64,000 nt of DNA from Strigops habroptila (taxonomy: Eukaryota; Chordata; Aves; Psittaciformes; Psittacidae). Below are positions 24,014-35,072 of this stretch, one piece after another (the stretch's first letter is position 1; each line of letters starts with the position of its first letter). The stretch is taken from the NCBI RefSeq assembly GCF_004027225.2, contig NC_046358.1:66731028-66795027 (forward strand), in the 5' to 3' direction. The notes below the pieces were generated by a model. The model was not told the origin of the DNA, made no database searches, and saw only the letters and a list, made by a program, of their open reading frames with translations. The position numbers and the translations under genes are program-made.

Positions 24014-27000
24014 TGATGTAAGTGCACTGCTCAAGGCTGAGCTCTTTAATGGGACACGTTGCCACTGGAGCATCATAATGGACCAGGAGTTGTAGGTACT
24101 TTACACTGAATGCTAGTCAGGAATTAAATCTTTGAAATCAAAGATAAACTTACAGGGAACGAAGCAAGCAAATTACTGCTGCCAGGAGGAGATTTGGTAG
24201 CCTCTGGGATTTGTCAGTAACTTTGAATAGTTTGCCTAGTAGCAGGCAAAACCCAGACCTTTTAAAATGAGGAAATCCTCTCTTTATTCAGAGAGAATAA
24301 AGAGACAGAAGAAGACAGGAGACAGCAAGAAGATCCAATATTCTGCCCTGAAACAGCCAGACTTCAACAGTGCTCAAGTGAGGGGAAAAATGTTTATTAT
24401 AAGTTGTTTACTGCCAAATGATTATTTAATGTTCTAAATATCCTGAAGAAATAGGCCAGGATGTAAAGCCCTATGATAAAATATTTACAGTTGTTGGGCC
24501 AACTGAAGGTGTGTGGGGTGGATGGAATGTTGTATGTAACCTAAATATATTTGAAGCCTTGCTAGATGGCAGAATATGATCTGAGATGAGGTGATCCTTG
24601 AAGATTTCTGTCACATGTCAACAACATTTCATGGTTGTGAAATGTTTCTCTTACTGAGATGATCACACCTGAAAAAACACTTCTTAAGCCTTTCCCATAT
24701 TCTTTCCTAAATCTAAATGACTTCATATGCATTTATGATGCTGGTGAATATTGCGTAATATTCTGTGAACTGCAATGGTAAGATCTTCTCTAGTTCGTCT
24801 TTGAGAATAGTGTTTCCTGCAACGGAAGAGAGCACAGGGAAGTGGAGAGCCTATGAGATATAATACAACTGAGGCTCTGAAAAAATTGCTGATTTTTCTC
24901 TCTTCCTGGGAGATGCAACTCTCTTTGGATTTTCTTAATCTGAAAAAAGTTGGTTTTGTTCAAGATGATTGCACAGTGTCTGATTTTGGATGGGCTGTTA
25001 AATGGTAGAGGGCTTGTGAACTGTCATTTTACCCAAATATTGCTGGTTTATCTTCCGTCCCAATGAAAAGTAGTCCTACACCTCCCCTGCGCCTTTTTCT
25101 GCTCCTCATTCTTATCCTGCTGCAGGTGAGATTTCCACCACATTTTTTTATGTCCTAACAGATTGTAATTCTTTAAACTGATCATTTGGCACACCTGAAG
25201 AAAATTGAAAGCTTTGCAGTTGGAGAATAAGAATGAGGAACTGGATGGTATGGGAAGGAGGAATTTCTCATGATGATAAGTTGTTGATAGACCAGAAAGT
25301 TTTAGTTAACAAAATCTGTATTAGTGATTTTTCTTTTTGTTTTCTGCCTTATTTTTCAATGATGTTGAGGAGGTTGTGTTTACACTGGGAACAAGGTACA
25401 CACACCCTTCACTCCTCCAAAAGTAACTGCAAAGTGTGTTTATAGCAGTAAATTAAACCTTGCTGTCATTCCAAACTATATTTTTAGAAGACATAGGATT
25501 ATAATCATCTCTCATGGGGATTTTTTCAATCAGTATTTAGTTTTCGGGAAAAAATAATACTGAAAAGATTTGTTAGGAAATCATCCTATTCTAACTATTT
25601 CATACTTTAAAAAATGCATGATCTTGTATTCCATCATTTAATTAAATTTACACTAGAAGAAAGTTAAAATGGGAGAAAATTAAATCAAAATCAAATGTTA
25701 AAATTGAACCAGTCTGCTTCCATTTTCCAGCACACTTTTTGGTTCATTAGCAGCAAGTAATTTATCTTTTCTCCCACAAAATAAGGTGGACTTCTTTCAT
25801 CTTTAAGAATTTCAGCCTATAGGAAGAACTTTGCCTTATCCTTATGGATGGAAGTGATCTAGTTCGTCTTATTGAGTCCTTGCAAGATCAAACTGTACTT
25901 CCTAAGTGAGTGGCAGTGGAACAAATAGATTTTTCTTTAATTATTTTGGGATGAAATGCAAAATACAATAATAAATTCCATATTTTTCCCACTGAGATCT
26001 GGGTTACCTTGGTGAAATTTTATAGACAGTAGTTTCTACAGTGGTTTTAGTTCCTTAAAGATGCTCAATATCAACTCCATTCATGTCCTAACTCCCTGAA
26101 GTGTGGAAAAATAACTTCAACTGGAATCTGATATGTGTGCACTTTCCAACAACTTCACATAACAGTAGTAAGTCAAAATGGTTGAAAAATTATTGATATT
26201 CCTTGGCTATTTTATGTTAACCAGGGCTGCTTATTTAGGTATCTATTTTAATGTACAGACTTCTGAATGTGTCTTCTTTACTAATGTTTGAATCACTTGT
26301 CATGTTTGAGTTCAACTGTCAAAAGAGTAATTTTAGCTTATACTGGCCTTTGGCTTTACAATTTACTTAAAACACGAAAAGGAGCTTTATCTTTTGCCAC
26401 CCAGAATTGATCATGTATGTTGCTCTTTTAAAATATTTAAGAACTTAATTTCAGACAAATATAATAATATTATTTGATGTTCCATGCTTTGAATTTTCAT
26501 GTCTCTAAGGTAAGTAGGTGGGATTAAAAACATCCCAGAAACACGGGTACAGTATATATAAACCAGAGACTGTACTGTACGCTGTACACTGATCTTTTCA
26601 GTTTTCATTAAACTGAATGACACACCAAATGTTGGTCCTATATACTTTCAGGTTGTTGATCAGGTCTGGTCTTTTATGTTTATGATCAATAAATGAATAG
26701 AGTTTAAATTAATTGAGTCGTGTTGAATTGGTCTTCTAGACATTAATTCAAATTATAAATGCAAACTAATTGTAAGCCAAGTGAAATGAAAAATAGAGTC
26801 TCTTGGTTTTTAAAAACTCTACTGGCATTTGTGGTTCTGATAATTTTGCTAAAGATGCAGATATTATAACATCAGCTGTTTGACTTTTGCATGAGTGAAA
26901 GCATACGAAGGCATTTCTTGGGCAAAAACTGGCAGAGAAAAGAAAGAGGAAATCAAATGGCTGTCAGTTATTTCAGATAAAATTTTCATTCCAGGCCCCA

Positions 27001-29080
27001 GTGAAAAGTAAATCTCCAGATTATCTTTTTAACTTTTTTCCTCCACATATGACTAAGTAAAGAGTGGTAAGATTTCTAACGCTGGGGCAAAAGTGATCCG
27101 TGTGACAGATATTTACATGTCTCCCACACTTCTCTAGTCTTCTGAGATGGGGTGTGTTTAAGCCAAAAGGCAGCATGAAAGATTTGATTGAGTCTCAGGG
27201 GACAGTGGGATTGTTGGGGATAATGTGCATAATGGGATTATGTGTATCAATACTCAGAAATACATGCTAGGATATCCAAAGTATGCTGTGTATCCTGGCC
27301 TGAGAACAGTGCTGGGAATTCAGCCAGATGCTAGATGTTCAAGGAACCAAGGGTTGGAAATCAGCCTGAAAGCCTGCCCCATAAAGGGCACATAACCAGC
27401 TCAGTGAAAGCAGCATTGTTTGTCTTAAAGCATTTCTGACATTTTTCTTTCTACTTCAGTGAAGGAAGATGGGTATAATATCCCTTACTCTCCCTCTGGT
27501 CTAACAGGAAAAGCTAAAGATAAACAAGGTTGAGAAATGGCTCAATTGTCTGTAATGAAAAAAATGCACTCAGTGGACACTTTCATTTTACAGCTATTAC
27601 CCTTAGGACCCTCCTTATTCTCTCAACTAGCTTTTGCTGATGATTAAAGTCTTGACTGATCATTATTCTCTGAGGTACTTTGGTAGGATTTATGGCTTTG
27701 AAGTGGTTGTCACATATGCCACTAAAGTACTTCACTCCTTTTTTCCCATCCTGACACCTCCCACCACCAAAAAGGGTTGGCTGGACTGGAGATTTAATGA
27801 AACTGAAATCATAGCAGCTTTGTCAGTGAGACGGGTTTGAGAGCAATTTAGTACAAAGACAAATTATTAAAAGCAGAATCACGGCTTTTCAGATGATTAT
27901 TCCTGGGTACAGTTTCATATTGCTATTTATGAAAGTATTTTCTTCTCTTTTTTTGCATTACTCTTCAATTGATTTAATCTTGATCAAATCTGTGGTGGAA
28001 GTTATATTTGTGTTTTGTACACACATCATAAGAAGGTAAAGATAGGCAAGCTTTAAGGAAAAAAAGTAAAACCAAGTATTAAGCTGTGCATTTATAGAGT
28101 TGTTACATGCAGGAAAGAATATTAGATGTGGTGCACCAGGTCAGTGGAAAATACTCTGTTTGGGAACCTGCCCAGTGGGGTTGACACAGAACTCAGATGT
28201 GAAGCAAATAAACTGAGTCACAGAGTGCATAGGGCTGAGGCAAATCCTTAGTGGGAGAGCTAAGCAGGTCCTCAAGAGCTATGTTTATAACCATTACTCC
28301 TGCAATGAAGGGCAATGAAGTGTAACATTACTGTTGAGTAAATACCCACTGTATCATCTGAAATGGGTAAAATTCTAAAAGTGCTGCCAAACTTCTGAAC
28401 TCATCAGCTAAGTGAGAAAAGCTCAGGCATTACAAAAAGACTGATTTGGAAAAGCAGTTATAATGAAGAAGAGAAATTTTACTGTAGTCTAATTTCAAGT
28501 TCTTCACATGAAAACCAGTTGAAACACAGGCTGTCTTTTCAGCAGGTGGGAAGAAAAGGTATCCAGGCAGCAGGACAAATATGAGTCTGCTGAGGTCAGG
28601 GCAGAAACTGGCATTTTCAAACCCATGATTGTCAGGGTACTGTGTTTATGTGAAAGTTCAGCTCTAAATCTGAACTTGAAAAAGTGCCTGACATTACCAT
28701 TTGAGGGTAGAAGGGGAGTACCGTGTTCTTGCTCTTTGCTCTTGTGATGGTCACTCAAGCAAGCAAATGTCAGTGTTACTTCTCAGTGTAGTTTTGTGGT
28801 GTTTTCTCTAGCAGTTGCCCAGTAGTTTCTCAGCTGAGTTGGCAGAACTGTATTTTCCATGGAGTTCTGTTGTATGACAAAGTTAAGCCAGAAAACTCCT
28901 TTCAGAGGCAGTAGAGCTGACCTTCCTCACACACCTTCCTCACCTGTTGTCTTCCACACGTGACATGACTTTGTCAGGTGGTAGAGTTGATGATCTGTGT
29001 TGGCTTACCTTCGTGGGAGACCAACAGTGTTACCAGTTTGCTTTTACTGTGTGCGTGGGAAGTGGGGTAGCTTTTTTAAA
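24014..29080. other. 5 kb non-repeat sequence, no confirmed gene
   Basis: No transposon recognised. A 21-codon hydrophobic open segment ending at a CAG/GTGAGA donor-like site (25063-25125) and a 21-codon segment ending at GTGAGT (25844-25906) are listed under findings. Neither is confirmed. The rest is AT-rich with no recognisable coding sequence. Confidence 0.45.
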
Positions 29081-29444
29081 ATCATAGAATCCTAGGATGG
29101 TTTGGGTTGGAAAGGACCTTAAGGCTCATCTGCTTCCAACCCCCTGCCACAGGCAGGGACACTTTCCACTAGACCAGGTTGCTGTAAGCCCCGTCCAACC
29201 TGGCCTTGAGCACTGCTAGGGATGGGGCAGCCACAGCTTCTCTGGGCAGCCTGTGCCAGCGCCTCACCAGCCTCACAGGGACGAAGTTCTTCCTAATGTC
29301 TAATCTAAATCTTCCTTCTGCCAGGTTAAAGCCATTCCCCACTGTCTTGTCCCTACAGGCTCTTGTCAAAAGTCCCTCTCCAGGTCTCTTGTAGGTCTCC
29401 TTTAGGTACTGGAAGACTGTTACAAGGTCTCCCCTGAGCCTTCT
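29081..29444 (-). mobile_element. CR1 fragment with open ORF2 C-terminus, antisense
   Basis: The 3' end is at 29081 (ATCATAGAATCC) and the 5' truncation near 29444. The minus-strand frame is open for about 90 codons of CR1 (RRLRGDLVTVFQYLKETYKR, then RLVRRWHRLPREAV) to the stop at 29169. The 5' part of that frame (SLSFLGFVISHT) is unrelated flanking sequence. Apart from this fusion it looks like a well preserved C-terminus. Confidence 0.95.
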
Positions 29445-30500
29445 AGTATGTGATATCACAAATCCTAAAAATGAAAGTGAATGTTTTGAGGATTTAATGA
29501 TCAAATGTTCAAAAAGTGAATGCCATGGGTATAGTTGTTTGTGATCTTGGAGAGATGAAACAGTAGACAGGATAAGATTTCCCTACCCAGTATCTATTTG
29601 TCATATTTTTTCTTGCAAACCACCAAAGTACTTTTTGTACCAGTCTCAGTGCCTTAAGTTAGTCTTCGAGATCATCTAATCATTTGATTCTCCACTGAGA
29701 CTACAACTGTGTGAACTGGGTAAAAAAAGCGGGTCATGTCCTGATCTGAAACTAGGAAACCTTTTCAAAAATCTTATTTTTCTGACTGCTTAGGAATGAT
29801 AGCTTTAATTCTTGCAGTTTCAGAGAAAGGACAGGAGAGAGAATTACCTGTTCCCTTGTCAATCGTTCTCATACTCTAGATATACTTGGTGCAGTTATTA
29901 AGAGCTGTAATGTCAATATAGCTTCTTTGTGGTCAAAGTTCCCAACTCAAATGCAGAGATTGGGTGTTGAATACTCCAGCTGACCTAAGTGACAGGCGTA
30001 ACCTTTCTCCTGTATTACATAAACCTCTCCATTCTTCTTACCTTGTTCCCTGTATCAAGTTGTGTCTCCCCAGACTCCCATTTCGTTTTCCTTTTTCCTC
30101 AACATGCTGTCTGCCATTGACTCCCCCAAACAAGGCAAGGCTCCAAGATACAATAGGGCAACTAACTTGTAGGCTGGGATAGAAACACCATGGGGGAGGT
30201 AGCTAAGAGGCAGCCAACCACTTGGACTAGATGGATGCCATCTGGCTTCCCTGTCAGCACCTATCTATGGTGGCCAAGATACATGAGCTATCTGACTGCT
30301 TAGTTGTTCACCCAGAAAATATGTAGTGCTTTTTTAACTCTCGTGGAGAGCCAAATGTCTCATGCAGCCTATCTGCTTTTGGATTCTATTTTGTCTGTAG
30401 TATATGGCCTTTTGTTTTATTTTTGTTTACTAGAGATTGTTCTCCAGAATAAACTCTGTCTTGTCATTATTTCCTGAAGAATTTTCAGCACTTCAGTGTT
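29445..30500. other. Non-repeat sequence, nothing recognised
   Basis: Mixed-composition DNA between two antisense CR1 ends. No repeat or gene recognised. Confidence 0.5.
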
Positions 30501-30634
30501 ATAGAATCATAGAATCACAGGCTGGTTTGAGTTGGAAGGGTCCGTAAAGCTCATACGGTTCCAACCCCCTGCCATGGGCAGGGACACCTTCCACTAGACC
30601 AGGTCGCTCCAAGCCCCAACCAACCTGGCACTGT
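30501..30634 (-). mobile_element. CR1 3' end, antisense, very short
   Basis: Has the tail ATAGAATCATAGAATCACAG, then the 3' UTR with GGGACACCTTCCACTAGACC, and stops at CAACCTGGCACTG. Only about 134 bp of the 3' end was copied. Confidence 0.93.
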
Positions 30635-31109
30635 TTCAAGCCAGACTTTGATGCAAGACTGTAGGGTCTGTCTCTTTTTTTACTCCCTTTCCCAATAATT
30701 TTTTTATAAAAAACAACCGACCAACCACAAAGCACATTAATTCCTTTGGTGGGGGTGGGAACAGACAGCATAGGAAACTCAACATTACAGCTTCTCCTAA
30801 CTATCCGAAACTATTGGATTCTTTGACCCAGACAGCTTGATGAAAACTGTGACTCAGTACCCTGTCCTGCCACACAGGACCTGTAAGTACTTTTGATTGC
30901 TCTTGTAATGTGTTGTCCTCTAGAAACAGTGCCCGAGGTTAACATTTTTACTATTACATAGCAAAGTTCAAGGGCGGAAAAACTGCAGTGAAGGTAGTAT
31001 GTGAATTTCAATCTCCGTGGTTTACCTTGTGCCCTTGGAGAGATTAATTTTCTGCTGTTTGACACACACATTTTTGTTCTCCCTTTGTTAACAACCTAAC
31101 ATAGCTTGT

Positions 31110-31137
31110 TTAATAATAATAATAAATAATAATAATA
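31110..31137. repeat. (TAA)n microsatellite
   Basis: TAA/AAT trinucleotide units with one AAAT interruption. Confidence 0.9.
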
Positions 31138-31896
31138 CAACATCAGTGGTTTTCACATATTTTTCAGGTACCTAAGCATAAATGTTTACATGCCTTGGCT
31201 GAAATCTGATATTGTCCTGAGATGAATGTGTGTATGTACATGGAATGAAAAAGTCAGGATGTGTGTGAGGAGATGCTAATGGCATCATATCTCATGCAGT
31301 CTATGTTGTTTCCCTGTGGGAGGTTTGGTAAAAGGGAGGTGTTCTTAGTGTCATGGTATAAACATCTTTTCGTATCAAAAGTGTAGCAACATGACTAACT
31401 GCTACATATGTTTTACAACAGGAGATTACTGTAGCGATGATCCTTAAAAACATGGTTGTTAGCAGGAATTAATGGCTGGATTGTTGGTTGATGCTCGAGG
31501 TAGGACAAAGCAGAATCATTTATGACCTACCTAGCTAGTCATTAAATGTGGGAATGACTGTGTTTAGGAAATGGGTTGTTCCTGTTACAATCATAACCAT
31601 CATCGTTAAGATAGAAAATTCAATCTATTCTTGCATGTTTGTGTTTCTGAAGTCTATTTAATCTGTGCATCTGTTTTGGAAAACTGGTTCTCTGTCCAGA
31701 GATAAATACCAACCTTGTGTTTTAAAAATTTTAAAAAAGTAGAGACCTTTAGGAGGACTTTAGAAAATACAGATTAGACTGCTGTAGAGAAATGTCATGG
31801 TTTAGACAAGTATTGCAATTTGGGAGGAAAAACAAAGTTAAGGATGGGCCTGGGTGGCTGAGTGGCCTAATACACTCTTCTCTCACTGTCCCTATA

Positions 31897-31968
31897 GAAA
31901 TTTAATTCAAATGAGGGCAAGAGGAATGAGGAATTCCTCAAATGAGAAATTTAATTCAAAAAAGGGCA
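31897..31968. repeat. Direct repeats flanking a 14-bp palindrome
   Basis: Two 23-bp direct repeats (31897-31919 and 31946-31968, 21 of 23 identical, each starting GAAATTTAATTCAA and ending GGGCA) lie 49 bp apart. Between them sits the perfect palindrome TGAGGAATTCCTCA at 31927-31940. Confidence 0.85.
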
Positions 31969-34395
31969 CTGCCTTGCTATGTTCATCTGTTTGCCTGAAT
32001 TTAAAGGATGTGCACGAGCAAACCAAACCCTCATACTTCGACATAATTCACAGCATTCCAAGGCCAGTACTCGACTCTAGGAGGCAGATTCAGTGGAAAT
32101 GCTGTGTTTTAGTACAAGGATCTAGGGATTAAGGGCTCTGGGATGGGGCCTGGAAAGGTTCTGCAGCATTAAAGTCAGCATTTTGCAAGCTAGCATTTGC
32201 ATTTTGTAGAGAAGCTATGTATTGTGGTGTGGAACAGAATCACCATATGAATAGGAGTACTACTCTGGTAAAATGGATTTGAGGTGAGTCATGCATTAGA
32301 TGAATAAGAATTAAGAATAGTTTATATTTCTGTATTGCTGTTTTACTATTAATTTAATAACTCTGAATAGATTTAATAAGATACCAAGGGAAGACAGCTG
32401 ACAGCGAGAGCATATTAAGGAAGCCAACTCTATAACGCTTATCTACCTCTGTTAATGTTACAATACTGTGCGTGTTAATATGTTTATGTAGTACAACAGC
32501 AAAAAGCAGTTGGTGTACGCCCTGTGCTGTAATCTGTATTGTTCTGCTTGTTGCTGCTCTCTTGACTAATTTTCCTTTACAGAGAATGTGTTACTAGCAG
32601 TTGGTTTCCTTCTGTGGAGGAAAAGGAAAGGTATCTTTTGTCAATGGACTGTATCTTTTCCCTTTGTTTTGGAAGGTCTTGTTTATATTGGGAATGTTGT
32701 TTGTTACATGCTATGTTAACAGGGTTTTAAGAAATTTAGGGCCCCCAGCTGAGACTCCTTTTTTACCTTGAGAAACTCTGCGTGCTCCTTCAGCATCTTA
32801 AGGTTCATTTTTATCATAAATACTTGTCTCCAAAAGGCATCATAGTTTGTCTCTTTTACAGAAATTATCATTCTAGATTGATTATTAGACCCTTATCAGG
32901 TATTTTCTTATTCCTTTAACCATTGAATATATTTCCTCATGTCAGAAAGCTAAAAATGTCATGTGTTTCCTTATATTCAGAAATTAAATATAACTATAAA
33001 CACAGAAAATCAAGCCAAGGAAATAGGAAAGAAATGACATTCCTGTCAGTATAGCAGAGTTATTTGCTAAAGCACCTTAGCAACTGCTTGCATTTAGAAC
33101 TACTCAGTTCTGGGACACCATTATAGCATTCTCCTTAATTATTTCTGGTTATTATCTAAAATTGGTTTGACAACTGAATGTTTCAGTTTCCTGACAGCTA
33201 ATAATAAGAATTAGAAAAGAAAGGACTGGCATTGTGCTCAGAAAGCCTTGTGGAACAGTGAAGTCTCCCATGGTGAATACAGACTTTGCTGCTGAGAGAC
33301 TTCAGAGACCCTAAGGGTATTGGAGGGAAAAAGAAACTACAGGGACCTCTATTAGGGCCTTGGAGTGAGTTAATGTGAAAACAAAGTTGAAGAGTGAGAT
33401 GATTCAGAAATGAACAGAATGAAGATTGTGTGGTGGGAACGAATAAGGGAAGTGAGAAATACAGCAGAAGATGAACTCAAAAACTGATACATCTGTTTGC
33501 ATTTTGGCGGCATGAGGTATTCCTGTTTTGGGGAAAAGGATCTGCAGTACTGTGAATGAAAACAAATAGCTGATGAAGGTGGCATAGGATAGGATGTCTG
33601 CAGAGAATTAGCGGGCTTGTAGAAGTTAAGGGCTGCCTCCACCATGAGGAAAAGGCTAGCAATATACAATAGCTTTTAAGTATCCAGGTAGTATAAGCAC
33701 ACACATAGAATAGATAAAAGGAAAGCAAATTATTGTATGGGCAGACTCAGGACCCTTTAATTTCTTTCATCTGATTCCATATTTCTGGGATTCTGGGATT
33801 CTGACATGGAAAAGGCCAGGACACGTGTGTCCAGAGAACTGAAGTGCTGGGGTAACAGAGAGCCTGTAGTGGGATCACTGTGTGTTCAATGAACTTGGCT
33901 TTCAGAAATGTTGAATGTTTGATTTCTCTGAAAATGTTTGTCAAGTGTATAATTTTTGAGCATCTCAAATAGTGATGGGTTTATTCTAAATGATACACAA
34001 CTGGTATGTTTCACCGATACTTTAATGCAAAAATAACGTTTTTTCCTACCTGTGTGTGTGTTTGTTGTCTTATTTGTTAAACCAAAAGATCATTAGTGAT
34101 GTCCAGCCTTTGAAAAAGTCAAGGAGATTTCTGGAAAGATAGGTCAGAACAATCATTTCCACTTTCAAAGATTCAGTGGGAGGATTAGCTAAGGGAAGGG
34201 ACTAAATTCACCTATATTTGTGAATTGGAATTTGAATGTCTGGTGAGGCAGAGTTGTAAACTGCATAGATCTGTAGTCATATTAATGTAGTGATTTGTAT
34301 ATTATGGCTGCCACACAAGTTTTGTAGAGCTAGTGGTAGGGTAATGTTTTGTCCCTTTTGCCAACATTTGTCATCCAACAGAGCAGGGAGGCAAA

Positions 34396-34434
34396 ATCCA
34401 AGTGCAGAAGTATTTTAATTTTCTGCACTTGGAT
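34396..34434. repeat. 14-bp perfect inverted repeat, 11-nt loop
   Basis: ATCCAAGTGCAGAA (34396-34409) is exactly complementary in reverse to TTCTGCACTTGGAT (34421-34434). It is not part of any transposon I recognise. It could form a short hairpin in DNA or RNA, but the stem is shorter than that of a typical microRNA precursor. Confidence 0.85.
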
Positions 34435-35052
34435 GCACTTGCTTGGATCTTTCAAACTGGAAAAATAATTCAGTTCCTTGAGGTACGTGCTTTGGGGTTT
34501 GAAGCCTACTTTAAAAAGGGTAAATTTGGAAGGCTTTTTGAATGACATTTTTATTCATACACTATCTTATGTCAATCGTGTGTGGTACTGACTGTTAACC
34601 CAGCTCTGTTAAGATCAGCAACTTGGATAGCACATTTCTATTGACATTTGAGTGACCTTTCTTTTAAACATCTTTGAGTTGGGCTAATGAGATTGAACAT
34701 TTAAAGTTCCAGCCATACCTAATGAAAACTGCATTTGCAGCACTTTTCAAAACTAGGCTCTTATCTGGATAGGCAGGTTGCATTTATCATATGACTGCCT
34801 ATTCATAGTCAAAATGTTTACTTATCTTTTGTAAATTCACAATATCTCATTTGGAGTTCGTATCGCTCCCTTTTTATAATACACAAATGATGCTGAAATC
34901 TTTCCTGTGAATATGTGCATGGAGTGATGGGGAAAAACCCAAGTAAATGGAATTTTTTATCTAAACATGAAAAAGAGGACATATATGCAATAAATTCAGG
35001 TTGGAGTGTGATGGATGAGAAGCTGCGGTTCTGCAGGGAGGTTTAGATTGTT

Positions 35053-35072
35053 ATTAGCAGAAGCCTGCTAAT
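35053..35072. repeat. 8-bp perfect inverted repeat, 4-nt loop
   Basis: ATTAGCAG, loop AAGC, CTGCTAAT. It places two ATTA cores in opposite orientation. It lies in a non-repetitive, moderately GC-balanced stretch (about 35000-35290). Confidence 0.75.
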
